From an uncultured Bacilli bacterium (lineage in GTDB: Bacteria; Bacillota_I; Bacilli_A; RF39; UBA660), in assembly GCA_910584085.1 (NCBI GenBank), contig CAJTZY010000002.1, forward strand, positions 142,365 through 194,987: 52,623 nt of DNA, given 5' to 3'. The translations under genes were made by a program, and so were the position numbers. The stretch's first letter is position 1, and every line of letters starts with the position of its first letter. Below are positions 15,425-24,496 of this stretch, in pieces. The notes below the pieces were generated by a model that was given only the letters and a program-made list of their open reading frames with translations, made no database searches and was not told the origin of the DNA.

Positions 15425-16378
15425 ATGAAAAATATATTAAAAAAATTATATGTATCTATATTTATATTGCCATTGCTTTTTGTAGGTTGTAAAAGCAATA
15501 ATGTAGAAAAAATTGATGGTTCAAAGGAATCAGTCACACCACTTTTTTATAAGATAAGTAAAAAAGATTCTAATGTAAATGTTTATTTGCTTGGCTCAAT
15601 TCATGCTGCTCAGGAAGATATTTATCCATTAAATGATACAATTATGAAAGCATATAAAAATAGTGATTATTTAGCAGTTGAAGTTGATACTGTTGCTTTA
15701 ACTGAAAATTTAAATTTGCAATTAGAACTTTCAGGCAAATTACTTTATGATGATGGAACAACTATTAAGGATGAGTTAGGTGATGAACTTTATGATAAAA
15801 TGGTAAGTTTCTTAAGAGAAAATAAATCATATGTACCACTTTATGATAATTATAGACCGGCATTTTTTGAATCATTATTTGAAAATTTTGTTATTGAAGA
15901 AGCAGATATGGATTCAAATGAAGGCATAGATATGCATTTTCTAAATTTAGCTAAAGAGGATAAAAAAAATATACTTGAAATTGAAACAGCAGAATCTCAA
16001 TATGAGTTATTATTAAGTAATCCTACTGAGTTAGATAAAATGATGATAGATGAATATGTTAGTGAGTATGACACAGCTGTTTTAGAAATGAAGGATTTAT
16101 ATGATTCATGGAAGAGTGGAAATATAGAAAAGTTAGAAAGTACATTTGCTATAGATGATAATTTACCAGAAGATGAGGCTAAGCTAGTTACTGATTATAA
16201 TAAAGCATTAATTAATGATAGAAATTATATTATGGCTGAAGCTTTAGAAAAATATATTAGTGAAGATAAAAAGGTTTTTTGCGTAGTTGGTGTTGGACAT
16301 TTAATAGGTGATGAAGGGATTATTTCACTAATGGAAAATAATGGATATACGGTAGAAAAAATAGAATATAAAGAATAG
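15425..16378 (+). CDS. TraB/GumN-family lipoprotein
   Basis: The protein has 317 residues with a lipoprotein signal peptide (lipobox LFVGC, Cys22), so it is predicted to sit on the outer face of the membrane. The mature part matches the TraB/GumN (Tiki-like) fold. There is an N-terminal GSIH motif (57-60) after VNVYLL, an AVEVDT strand, a middle FENFVIEEADMDSNEGIDMHF, and a C-terminal VVGVGHLIGDEGI carrying the second conserved Gly-His. Tiki relatives are metal-dependent proteases; bacterial members are mostly uncharacterised. The start is ATG at 15425 after GAAAGGAAG. It is followed after 31 bases by the HAD gene and probably shares its transcript. Confidence 0.9.
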   Translation: MKNILKKLYVSIFILPLLFVGCKSNNVEKIDGSKESVTPLFYKISKKDSNVNVYLLGSIHAAQEDIYPLNDTIMKAYKNSDYLAVEVDTVALTENLNLQLELSGKLLYDDGTTIKDELGDELYDKMVSFLRENKSYVPLYDNYRPAFFESLFENFVIEEADMDSNEGIDMHFLNLAKEDKKNILEIETAESQYELLLSNPTELDKMMIDEYVSEYDTAVLEMKDLYDSWKSGNIEKLESTFAIDDNLPEDEAKLVTDYNKALINDRNYIMAEALEKYISEDKKVFCVVGVGHLIGDEGIISLMENNGYTVEKIEYKE

Positions 16379-16409
16379 AATTTGAATCAAAGGGGAGTAG
16401 AAAATTTAT

Positions 16410-17195
16410 ATGAATTATAAGATAATTGCTATGGATTTTGATGGAACTTTATTAAATGATCAAAAAGAGGTTACTAAGAGAACTAAATCTGTTTTAACTC
16501 AGTGTAAAGATAAAGGGTATATAATAGTTGGAGTTACAGCTAGAGCATTTAATAGTGTAAAATCAGCGGTATCATTAGATATTTTTAATTATTTGATTTT
16601 AAATAATGGCACATATGTTTATGATGTAAAAAACAAGGAAGGGTATTGTACTGGAAAAATAGATAAAAGTGAGGCTTTGAAAATTGCTAATAAGGTTGAG
16701 TCTTTTAGTAATAAAATTGATTTTGTATCTCCAACATCTTATTATGCATATAAGTATAATAGTCCATATATTATAAACATTGATAACATTAATGATATTA
16801 AAGAGGATATTGTGAGGATGAATATATTTTTATCTGATAGAGAAGATATTGATAAAGTAAGAAATAATTTGAATAGTTCATATAATAATATACATTGTTT
16901 TGTTATGCAAGATTCAAATAGTATAGAAAGATGGTTAGTAGTTAATCCAAAGGGAGTAGATAAAAAGACGACATTGGAAAAATTGGGCGTAAAGTTAGGA
17001 ATAACACTTGAGGAAATGATTTTTTTTGGAGATGGATTAAATGATTTACCTGTAATGGGTAAGGTAGGTTGTAGTGTTGCTATGGGTAATGCTTTAGATG
17101 AAGTAAAGGAAAAATGTAATGAAGTTACTTTATCAAATAATGAAGATGGAATTGCAGTTACTCTTCAAGAAAAAATATTAAAAAGTTGTGAATGA
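16410..17195 (+). CDS. Cof-type HAD-superfamily phosphatase
   Basis: The protein has 261 residues. The HAD motif I is MDFDGTLLND (Asp9 nucleophile, Asp11 acid), motif II is VGVTAR, the lysine is in NPKGVDKKTTLEKLG, and motif IV is FFGDGLNDLPVM. The C2-type cap inserted between motifs II and III is that of the Cof/YkrA group, which hydrolyses sugar phosphates, flavin phosphates and similar small molecules. The precise substrate cannot be told from sequence. The start is ATG at 16410 behind AAAGGGGAG. It lies downstream of the TraB lipoprotein and ends at a strong terminator. Confidence 0.92.
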   Translation: MNYKIIAMDFDGTLLNDQKEVTKRTKSVLTQCKDKGYIIVGVTARAFNSVKSAVSLDIFNYLILNNGTYVYDVKNKEGYCTGKIDKSEALKIANKVESFSNKIDFVSPTSYYAYKYNSPYIINIDNINDIKEDIVRMNIFLSDREDIDKVRNNLNSSYNNIHCFVMQDSNSIERWLVVNPKGVDKKTTLEKLGVKLGITLEEMIFFGDGLNDLPVMGKVGCSVAMGNALDEVKEKCNEVTLSNNEDGIAVTLQEKILKSCE

Positions 17196-17219
17196 AAAAA
17201 GTAGAGAAATCTACTTTTT
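17196..17219 (+). terminator. Intrinsic terminator of the TraB-HAD unit
   Basis: AAAAAGTAGA-GAAA-TCTACTTTTT, a ten-pair stem with a GAAA tetraloop. The sequence after it (GTTTGAATATTTATTG) recurs beyond the terminator at 20357. Confidence 0.9.
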
Positions 17220-17379
17220 GTTTGAATATTTATTGTTAATTAAGTAATATACATTTTTTATGTAAAATTATTATGAATATTGAATTTTAATATTGTAATT
17301 TTATAAAAAAATTGTTATATTATACTTGAGTATATAAAATATTAAAATAAACTAATAAATAAAAATAGGAGTGAATAAT

Positions 17380-18714
17380 ATGTCAGAGGAATTTCAAAAA
17401 AATTTAAGTGAATTAAATAAATTTAATAATAAATTATTAAGTGATTTAGATATATCTATGTGCAAAAAAGTAAGCAGAATAAGAACGAATTATGCACCTA
17501 GCAAGAGTGATTTAGAAGCATTACTATCTTTATATCAAATGACAATGGATACTTACAAAAAGAATAATGTGCTTTATAATCTTAACTCACTAAAGTATAC
17601 TGATTTAACTGAAGTAAGGAATATACTTAGTCGCTATGGATATTTAAAATCTGAGAAAATAGATATTTCAAATAGTGATGATGAAAGAATAATTGACAAT
17701 AGAATTTCAACATATCAAACTCCAGTAATATCTGGTAATCAATCAGATAACGTATTACAAGATGCCAATGGTAGTATAATTGCACAAGATATATCTGAGG
17801 AAAAAGAAGATATATTTGTAGAACAAAAAAATCCATTTAATTCAAATGGTCCAGTATATGCATTTTCAAATGAAGCTTTAAATCAATATATGAAAAATTA
17901 TGATTTTAAAGGTAAGAGTGTTCTGGCATCTCTTGGTAGTGGTGATTTTGCTCTTAATGCATATCTATTAGGTGCAAGTGAGGTTGAAACCTTTGATATA
18001 AATAAATATACTTATTATTTTTATCAACTAAAAAAGGCTTTAATAATTAAATATGATTATGAATCATTTTGTAATTTGATTAAGAATCCTCAGGAGATAT
18101 TTAAAAAATTTAATGAATATAAACAATTTTTAGATTCAGATAGTATTTCATTTTTTGAACGTTTATTAAAACTTTATAATAATAATATAATTGGATTATT
18201 AAAAAAGGTTTTTATTGATAAAGTTGGAGAACAAAAGAATCAATGGAATGAAAGTAATACTTTTGACACTTTAGAAGAACTGTTTCTAATTGCACAATAT
18301 AAAAATTATTACTTACAATCGGTAGAAAATTATAATAAATTAAAACAGCAGTTAGCTATGCATTATAATGATGAATTTTACTTTGCTAATTTATATGAAT
18401 TTACTCCCCCAAAAAAATATGACATTGTATACTTGAGTAATATTGGTGATTATTCAAAAAGTGAAGAAGAATTTAACGATTTTGTGATGAATTTAAGAGA
18501 AAAGTTATTAAATGAAAATGGAATAATTATAGTTGTATCTATTACTAATCATATATATATGGATTCAGATAGTAGTGAAAGAACAATGATGAATTTTGAC
18601 GATATGAGAGAATTTGATAGAATTAATGCAGGCAAGGCCTCTTTACCAATTTGTAATTTGGGAGGACAAAATGTTTATACAACTTATCCATATCAATCTA
18701 AATTGTATAGATAA
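17380..18714 (+). CDS. SAM-dependent methyltransferase-like protein
   Basis: The protein has 444 residues. The first 110 or so are helical and polar, followed by a low-complexity acidic linker. From about residue 170 comes a Rossmann-type SAM-binding core: motif I VLASLGSGDFALNAYLLGA, then VETFDINKYTYYF, in which the acidic Asp would bind the ribose. A later strand is YDIVYLSNIGDYSK and another GIIIVVSITN. This order resembles DUF3419/BtaA-like SAM-using transferases, but I cannot fix the family or substrate. The start is ATG at 17380 after AGGAGTGA; a GTG three codons earlier is in the ribosome-binding region. It is flanked by terminators of the same GTAGA/TCTAC type and so forms a single-gene unit. 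Confidence 0.7.
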   Translation: MSEEFQKNLSELNKFNNKLLSDLDISMCKKVSRIRTNYAPSKSDLEALLSLYQMTMDTYKKNNVLYNLNSLKYTDLTEVRNILSRYGYLKSEKIDISNSDDERIIDNRISTYQTPVISGNQSDNVLQDANGSIIAQDISEEKEDIFVEQKNPFNSNGPVYAFSNEALNQYMKNYDFKGKSVLASLGSGDFALNAYLLGASEVETFDINKYTYYFYQLKKALIIKYDYESFCNLIKNPQEIFKKFNEYKQFLDSDSISFFERLLKLYNNNIIGLLKKVFIDKVGEQKNQWNESNTFDTLEELFLIAQYKNYYLQSVENYNKLKQQLAMHYNDEFYFANLYEFTPPKKYDIVYLSNIGDYSKSEEEFNDFVMNLREKLLNENGIIIVVSITNHIYMDSDSSERTMMNFDDMREFDRINAGKASLPICNLGGQNVYTTYPYQSKLYR

Positions 18715-18721
18715 TTAGTTT

Positions 18722-18745
18722 AAAAAGTAGAGTAATCTACTTTTT
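18722..18745 (+). terminator. Intrinsic terminator
   Basis: AAAAAGTAGA-GTAA-TCTACTTTTT followed by GTTTGAA, nearly the same as the hairpin at 17196. Confidence 0.9.
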
Positions 18746-18816
18746 GTTTGAACATATAACGTAAAGTACCAAGTTTTTACATTGTGAGGATAAGTAGGTA
18801 TAAAATAATATTAAAT

Positions 18817-18846
18817 TTGAAAAAAACAAAATTTTTTTGGTATAAT
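18817..18846 (+). promoter_or_regulatory. Sigma-A type promoter
   Basis: TTGAAA, 18 bases, TATAAT. It lies just ahead of the gene at 18864 and would give a very short leader containing GAGGTGG. Confidence 0.6.
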
Positions 18847-18863
18847 TTATATAGAGGTGGAAA

Positions 18864-19451
18864 ATGGAATATATAGATGTTAAAACACCAGAACAATTAT
18901 TAAAGTATATGGAGGAAAATATAAAGTATGGATTTGTAGATTATAATAGAAATGTATACATACCACGAAATAATAATAAATTTCAAGAAGCTTGCAAAAC
19001 AAAATGGAGACTTTCTAGTCCTAATAGATTAATAGATGTAAAGTATGGTCATTGCTTTGATCAAGTTGAACTAGAAAGAGATTGGTTTGAAAAACATGGA
19101 TATCATTTTAAGACATTATATATATGGTTTGAATTTCCTTATAATAATTCTTATTCAACTCATACATATTTAGTGTTCAAAGATGGTGGTAGGTATTATT
19201 ATTTTGAACACTCTGATTTTAACAATAGAGGAATACATGAATTTGCCTCATATGAGGATGCTATTAACTATCAAAGAGAAAAACATATTGAAATTAATAA
19301 GCAAAGAAATTATGTTGGTGAAGAAGAATTAAAGAATATACATATTTATGAATATGATAAACCCTTATATGGTTGTACAAAAACTGAATTTATTGATTAT
19401 ATCTTATCAAATGCAAGGGAAGTTGAAGTATATAAGGACAAAACAAAATAA
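18864..19451 (+). CDS. Transglutaminase-like (papain-fold) protein
   Basis: The protein has 195 residues. A cysteine, histidine and acidic residue appear in the order of a transglutaminase/papain-like core: Cys64 in KYGHCFDQVELERDWF, His100 in YSTHTYLVF, and Glu115 or Asp118 in YYYFEHSDF. The strand pattern between them (FKTLYIWFEFP) fits this fold. There is no signal peptide, so it is likely cytosolic. Natural substrates are unknown; related domains act as peptidases, amidases or transferases. A radical SAM gene follows 78 bases later with no terminator that I can see in between, so co-transcription is possible. The start is ATG at 18864 behind GAGGTGG. Confidence 0.72.
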   Translation: MEYIDVKTPEQLLKYMEENIKYGFVDYNRNVYIPRNNNKFQEACKTKWRLSSPNRLIDVKYGHCFDQVELERDWFEKHGYHFKTLYIWFEFPYNNSYSTHTYLVFKDGGRYYYFEHSDFNNRGIHEFASYEDAINYQREKHIEINKQRNYVGEEELKNIHIYEYDKPLYGCTKTEFIDYILSNAREVEVYKDKTK

Positions 19452-19529
19452 AAAAATTAATAGTTAATCAAAAATATAGTATAAACTTAAATATTATGCT
19501 AAAATCATTTTATTAAAGAAGGAGACTTT

Positions 19530-20264
19530 ATGAAAAAAATAATTGTAGGTGCATTAGCATTTCAAACTACTCGTAGATGTAATCAAAATTGTGCTCACTG
19601 TTGTAAAGGAAAAAGTGAAAATATTGATATGTCAAAAGAGATTATTGATAATTTATTTCGTAATAACGATTATAAAATAACAGAAATAAGACATTTTTCA
19701 ATGACAGGTGGAGAACCATCATTGGTACCAGAAGTTATAGAGTATTTAATAAATACGATTATAGAATTGAATATTAGTATTACTGATCATGTTATTTATA
19801 TTAGTAATGGATTAATTTATAATCAAAGTATAATTGATAATATAAATAAACTAATAAAATTTTTAACATCTAAAGAAAAAAGCAAAACAGTACAATTAAT
19901 ATTTGAACTTTCTAATGATCAATATCATAAGCGTCCTGATAAAGATATTTTAGATAAATATTCTAAATTGCCATTTTTAGATAAAAAATTTTTGGTACCT
20001 AAGATTAGAGCTATTGAAAGTACAGTAAATGAAGGGAATGCAAAAAGTAATAATATTGGTGGCAGTATGACATATAAAGATTTCATAGAAGAGATGAATA
20101 TTAAAAGTTCAAATGATGTAATAGAAGTTAGGAATTCTATAGTAATTGCCGCTAATGGAAATGTTATTAATTGCAGTTGTGGTTCATATATTGAAGAAGA
20201 TAAAATTTCATTAGGTAATTTACATAATTCATCATTTTTAAGTATAATAAGTAAATATATATAA
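19530..20264 (+). CDS. Radical SAM protein
   Basis: The protein has 244 residues. The 4Fe-4S motif C-x3-C-x2-C is Cys17, Cys21 and Cys24 (RRCNQNCAHCC), followed by the SAM-binding FSMTGGEPSLVPE. A C-terminal pair of cysteines in VINCSCGSYIEED may form part of a second, reduced SPASM-like site before LGNLHNSSF, which resembles the close of SPASM domains. It is shorter than typical SPASM enzymes. The product is unknown. The upstream transglutaminase-like gene could be a partner. I see no short precursor-peptide gene on either side. The start is ATG at 19530 behind AAGGAGA. Confidence 0.88.
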   Translation: MKKIIVGALAFQTTRRCNQNCAHCCKGKSENIDMSKEIIDNLFRNNDYKITEIRHFSMTGGEPSLVPEVIEYLINTIIELNISITDHVIYISNGLIYNQSIIDNINKLIKFLTSKEKSKTVQLIFELSNDQYHKRPDKDILDKYSKLPFLDKKFLVPKIRAIESTVNEGNAKSNNIGGSMTYKDFIEEMNIKSSNDVIEVRNSIVIAANGNVINCSCGSYIEEDKISLGNLHNSSFLSIISKYI

Positions 20265-20356
20265 TTTAAATGATACTTTAAAACTATGATTAAAAGTATA
20301 ATAAATTTAGTTTAAGAATTTAAATAAAGATTTATAAAAAATTAATAAGTAATATA

Positions 20357-20380
20357 AAAAAGTAGAATGATCTACTTTTT
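20357..20380. terminator. Bidirectional terminator, GTAGA/TCTAC type
   Basis: AAAAAGTAGA-ATGA-TCTACTTTTT. The stop of the minus-strand binding-protein gene lies in the stem. It can also end the radical SAM transcript. The 48 bases from here to 20404 match 17196-17243 at all but about six positions. Confidence 0.85.
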
Positions 20381-21373
20381 ATTTGAGTATTTATTGTTAA
20401 CTAAATCTTTGTAAGATACAAATTCATCTAATTCACCAGAATTTTTCATAATTTCTTGTACTCTTTTAAAACCATCTTCAGTTATATAAGTAGTTTCATA
20501 CCAAGAGTCATTTTCTCTATATCTTTTAACAACTAATGTTAAATCATTTAAAGATGTATCAGGGAAATAATCAGCAATTATTTTAGCTATTTCTTCATCG
20601 GAATGACTAAATGTATAATCAAGTCCTTTTTGAATTGCATTTACAAATCCTTCCATTATATCAGAGTTACTATCAAAATAACTTTTTTTAGTCATATAAG
20701 AAGTATATGGGACCTCACCACCTAATTTTCCAAGTGAAGCAACTACATGACCATATCCTTCTTTTTCAAGTTGTAAAGCAGTAGGTTCAAATAGTGCAAC
20801 ATAGTCTCCAGTACCGCCTATAAATGCACCTGACATAGATGCAAAAGCTATAGAAGTATCAAAGTTTAGATCATCTAGTGATATTCCATTTTGATTTAAT
20901 GTATAGGCAAGTGTCATAGCAGGCATTCCGCCCTCGCGTCCAGCAATTATATGGCTTCCTTTTAAGTCTTTAATATCAAATTCTTTGTCAACACGCCCAA
21001 CTATAAAACTACCATCTCTTTTAGTAAGTCCAGCAAAGTTAATTAGATAGTCTTTCGCACCGCCTTTATATATATAAATAGACTGCTCACTTCCACAAAA
21101 TCCAATCTCTGCATCTCCACTCATAACAGCAGCTGCAACTGCATCCGCACCACTAGTTAAAACTATGTCAACGTCAAGTCCTTCTTCTTCAAAAAACTTT
21201 AGCGCATCTGCAACATACATAGGTGCATAGAAAATACTATGTGCAACTTCAGCTACTGTTATATCTTTAAGTTTCTTATCATCTTTATTTTTATTATCTT
21301 TTTCATAAAAAATTCCGATAGCTACTAATACTATAATTAATAAAGCTATCAAAGAAATAATAACTTTTTTCAA
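20372..21373 (-). CDS. NMT1/ThiY-like ABC substrate-binding protein (solitary)
   Basis: The protein has 333 residues. An N-terminal hydrophobic anchor (about 4-23) without a lipobox cysteine is followed by a type II periplasmic-binding fold of the NMT1/ThiY/SsuA group: ITVAEVAHSIFYAPMYVADALKFF, EEEGLDVDIVLTSG, AVMSGDAEIGF, DLKGSHIIAGREGGMPA and a C-terminal region ending near DEFVSYKDLVN. Relatives bind thiamine precursors, sulfonates or similar ligands. No permease or ATPase gene adjoins it. The start appears to be TTG at 21373, about nine bases after GGAGGAG. A better-placed ATG at 21380 is out of frame because of a run of six T. Either TTG is used or the gene has a one-base shift. Confidence 0.85.
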   Translation of the reverse strand: MKKVIISLIALLIIVLVAIGIFYEKDNKNKDDKKLKDITVAEVAHSIFYAPMYVADALKFFEEEGLDVDIVLTSGADAVAAAVMSGDAEIGFCGSEQSIYIYKGGAKDYLINFAGLTKRDGSFIVGRVDKEFDIKDLKGSHIIAGREGGMPAMTLAYTLNQNGISLDDLNFDTSIAFASMSGAFIGGTGDYVALFEPTALQLEKEGYGHVVASLGKLGGEVPYTSYMTKKSYFDSNSDIMEGFVNAIQKGLDYTFSHSDEEIAKIIADYFPDTSLNDLTLVVKRYRENDSWYETTYITEDGFKRVQEIMKNSGELDEFVSYKDLVNNKYSNKK

Positions 21374-21445
21374 AAAACATTCTCCTCCTTAACTGTAGTA
21401 TTATATTCATAAAAATATTTTTAGTTAACAATTTTGAAAAAAGTA

Positions 21446-21474
21446 TTGAATCGCAAACCTATGTTTGATATAAT
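21446..21474 (+). promoter_or_regulatory. Sigma-A promoter of pcrA
   Basis: TTGAAT, 17 bases, TATAAT, about 20 bases ahead of the pcrA ribosome-binding site. Confidence 0.7.
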
Positions 21475-21499
21475 TGTTAAAGATGAATAGAGGTAAATT

Positions 21500-23596
21500 A
21501 TGAATTTAGATAGATTAAACGATAAACAAAAAGAAGCAGTAGTAAATACGGATGGTCCTATGTTAATACTTGCTGGAGCGGGAAGTGGTAAAACTAGGGT
21601 ACTAACTACTAAGATAGCTTATTTAATTGAGGAAAAAAATGTAGATCCAACTAGTATACTTGCAATAACATTTACAAATAAGGCTGCAAATGAAATGAAA
21701 AGTAGAGTAGTTGATATGTTAGGTATAGAGACTAATTTGATACAAATTTCTACATTTCATTCTTTTGGACTTTCAATCATTAAAAGACATTATGAGAAAT
21801 TAGGCTTTAAATCTAACTTTACAATAATTGACACAGATGATTCATTATCAACTGTAAAGAGAATATTAAAGGATATGAATTTAGATCCTAAAATTTTTAA
21901 TCCTAAGACAATAAGAAATAAAATTAGTAGTGCGAAAAATGAACTTATGACGCCCTCTGAACTTGATAAATTTACTAATAATGAAATAGATGAGGTAACT
22001 GTTAATGTATATCAAAAATATCAAGATAAACTTAAAACTAATAATAGTTTAGATTTTGATGATTTACTTATGTTACCTATAATGTTATTTAAAGAAAATC
22101 CAGAGATTTTATCTTATTATCAGGAAAGATTTAAATATATATTAATAGATGAATATCAAGATACAAATGAGGTTCAATATATACTTACGAAAATGCTTAG
22201 TGCGAAATATAAAAATATATGTGTGGTAGGAGATCCTGATCAGAGTATATATGGATTTAGAGGTTCTAATTATAGAAATATACTTAATTTTGAAAAAGAC
22301 TATAAAGATACAAAAACAATACTTTTAGAACAAAATTATCGTTCAACTAAAAATATTTTAAGTGCAGCAAATGATATAATAAAAAATAATAAGAATAGAA
22401 AAGAAAAGGACTTATGGACTGATAATGATGAGGGATTTAAAATAAAATATAAAAGATGTAATGATGAAAAAGAAGAAGCAAATTATGTTGTAAAAAATGT
22501 AAATAAGTTAATTAGTGAGGGTGAGTCTTTAGAAAATATTGCAGTTTTATATAGAACTAATGCTCAATCAAGAAATATAGAGGAAGCTTTTTTAAGGGAG
22601 AATATTCCATACAAGGTAGTAGGTAGTTTTTACTTTTATAATAGAAAAGAAATTAAGGATTTAATTTGTTATTTAAAACTGATATATAATCCAAATGATG
22701 ATATTAGTTTAAATAGAGTTATAAATGTTCCTAAAAGAGGAATAGGACTTAAAACTATGGAAAATTTGACTACAAAGGCAAGTATTTTAAATGAAAGTAT
22801 ATTTAATACTATAGACAGTGGGAAGGAACTTGAATTTAAAAAATTGATACTAGAATTTCAAATCTCTAGTGAAGAATTAACCTTAACAGAACTTGTTGAT
22901 TTAATATTAGATAAAACAGGTGTAAAGAAAGAATTAGAATTAGAGGATACAATAGAATCAGAGTCAAGATTAGAAAACTTAGAGGAGTTTAAATCTATTA
23001 CTAAAAATTTTGAAGATAGATATGGTGTAATATCACTCGCAGAGTTTTTAGATGAAATAAGTTTAGTATCAGATATTGAAGAACATAAAAATCAAACAGA
23101 TGTGGTTACTCTTATGACCGTTCATTCTGCAAAAGGGCTTGAATTTGATAATGTATTTATAGTTGGACTTGAAGAGGGAATATTCCCACATAGTATGTGT
23201 CTTTGTAGTAATAGTGAGGTTGAAGAAGAAAGAAGACTTTGTTATGTTGCAATAACACGTGCAAGAAAAAATTTAAGTTTGATTAATGCTAAAAGAAGAT
23301 TATTGTTTGGGCAAGATCAGTTTAATCCACCTAGTAGATTTATTGGTGAAATCAGCGATGAGTACCTTGATAGGGAAGATATAAAAGAGGCGAGAAAAGG
23401 TATATTTGGTAAAACACTTAATAATTCAAATATAAATGAAAATGAAGAATATACATTGGGTGAGAAGGTTAAACATGATAAATACGGTGAAGGTGTTATT
23501 ATTGGAATAGATAAATCAATCCTAACTATAGCATTCCCTCATCCTCATGGAATAGTTAAAATAATGAGAGGGCATAAGAGTATAAAAAAACTTTAA
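21500..23596 (+). CDS. pcrA: PcrA/UvrD-type DNA helicase
   Basis: This superfamily 1A 3'-5' DNA helicase has 698 residues. Visible motifs: Q motif LNDKQKEAV, Walker A AGAGSGKT (24-31), Ia ITFTNKAANEMK, motif II DEYQDTN (about 217-223), motif III GDPDQSIYGFRG, motif IV EQNYRST, motif V VTLMTVHSAKGLEFDNVFIVG and motif VI YVAITRARKNL. The C-terminal YTLGEKVKHDKYGEGVIIGID is the Tudor-like tail that ties PcrA to RNA polymerase. It acts in repair, plasmid replication and removal of recombination or transcription obstacles. The start is ATG at 21500 after AGAGGT. It has its own promoter. Confidence 0.96.
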   Translation: MNLDRLNDKQKEAVVNTDGPMLILAGAGSGKTRVLTTKIAYLIEEKNVDPTSILAITFTNKAANEMKSRVVDMLGIETNLIQISTFHSFGLSIIKRHYEKLGFKSNFTIIDTDDSLSTVKRILKDMNLDPKIFNPKTIRNKISSAKNELMTPSELDKFTNNEIDEVTVNVYQKYQDKLKTNNSLDFDDLLMLPIMLFKENPEILSYYQERFKYILIDEYQDTNEVQYILTKMLSAKYKNICVVGDPDQSIYGFRGSNYRNILNFEKDYKDTKTILLEQNYRSTKNILSAANDIIKNNKNRKEKDLWTDNDEGFKIKYKRCNDEKEEANYVVKNVNKLISEGESLENIAVLYRTNAQSRNIEEAFLRENIPYKVVGSFYFYNRKEIKDLICYLKLIYNPNDDISLNRVINVPKRGIGLKTMENLTTKASILNESIFNTIDSGKELEFKKLILEFQISSEELTLTELVDLILDKTGVKKELELEDTIESESRLENLEEFKSITKNFEDRYGVISLAEFLDEISLVSDIEEHKNQTDVVTLMTVHSAKGLEFDNVFIVGLEEGIFPHSMCLCSNSEVEEERRLCYVAITRARKNLSLINAKRRLLFGQDQFNPPSRFIGEISDEYLDREDIKEARKGIFGKTLNNSNINENEEYTLGEKVKHDKYGEGVIIGIDKSILTIAFPHPHGIVKIMRGHKSIKKL

Positions 23597-23664
23597 AATT
23601 AGTGAAAAAAACTTGAAAATAAATGAGTATTATAGTATATTTATTATACTAGGTGGTGAGTTTT

Positions 23665-24039
23665 ATGATATATCCTTCTAATGTTAATTCATTGCAAAAG
23701 CAAAAGTTAGATTTACAAATTAAATTAAATGAATTGTTAAAATCAGATAATAAAACAGAAGATGAGATAAATGAGTTAAAATCAGAAATAATATATCTAA
23801 ACAAACGAATAGAAAAAATAGTTGGATCTAATGAAATAGAAAGACAAAAAGAATTAAAAAGGAAAAAACTTGGTATAGATCAAAGAAATTTGAATAATTA
23901 TTATGCATTTAAAGATAAGTATAAAAAAATAAGTAAGATGAAAATAGCTACTAATCATATAATTTCATTAATAGAAAGTATTAATTCTAATAGTTATCAA
24001 GTTGATGTTACTTTAGATAATATAGTAAAGGTAAAATAA
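23665..24039 (+). CDS. Hypothetical coiled-coil protein, 124 aa
   Basis: I do not recognise this protein. Heptad-like charged helices fill most of it (KQKLDLQIKLNELLKS, DEINELKSEIIYLNKRIEKI), so it is probably coiled coil. The start is ATG at 23665 after AGGTGGTGA; the GTG codons at 23653 and 23656 are part of that site. Four bases separate it from the next gene, so the two form an operon. It begins 68 bases after pcrA with no clear terminator between. Confidence 0.65.
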   Translation: MIYPSNVNSLQKQKLDLQIKLNELLKSDNKTEDEINELKSEIIYLNKRIEKIVGSNEIERQKELKRKKLGIDQRNLNNYYAFKDKYKKISKMKIATNHIISLIESINSNSYQVDVTLDNIVKVK

Positions 24040-24043
24040 AATT

Positions 24044-24358
24044 ATGGAAGTACAAAAAGAAGCATTTAGTGGTCTTATGGAATACTATAAAAAATTACCA
24101 AAAGAGGTAAAAAGAATAGAAATTATAAATGAAATAGAGGAGCTTATTTCATATTATTCAAAAATATGCACACAGTTTGGAGTACTACCTGATATGACTT
24201 TAAATAAAGAAATGTTAAACATTAATAGAAATAATATAACTGAGGAAGAGTTTTTACATGCAATTTATGCCTATTTAAATACTTTACAAGATATAAGCGC
24301 ACAATTTATAAATAAGATGTCAGATATAATTGATAATAAAAATAGTTCAGTTCAATAA
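24044..24358 (+). CDS. Hypothetical helical protein, 104 aa
   Basis: I do not recognise this protein. It is helical, acidic and without a signal peptide (LPKEVKRIEIINEIEELISYY; EEEFLHAIYAYLNTLQDISAQF). It begins four bases after the preceding coiled-coil gene, with only AAAGG at a long distance as ribosome-binding site, so translation is probably coupled. The two small proteins may interact. It ends before the terminator at 24444. Confidence 0.65.
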   Translation: MEVQKEAFSGLMEYYKKLPKEVKRIEIINEIEELISYYSKICTQFGVLPDMTLNKEMLNINRNNITEEEFLHAIYAYLNTLQDISAQFINKMSDIIDNKNSSVQ

Positions 24359-24443
24359 TATTATTAGTTCATATAAAATGTTAAATCATTTTTGTAGGTG
24401 TTATTTCCTTGTAGAATTCTTATAAATAGATTGGATAAAAATT

Positions 24444-24473
24444 AAAAACGTATTTTAAATTATACGTTTTTTT
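24444..24473 (+). terminator. Intrinsic terminator
   Basis: AAAACGTAT and ATACGTTTT pair around an eight-base loop, followed by more T residues. Confidence 0.8.
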
Positions 24474-24496
24474 GGTATACTTATATAGGTGGTAAA

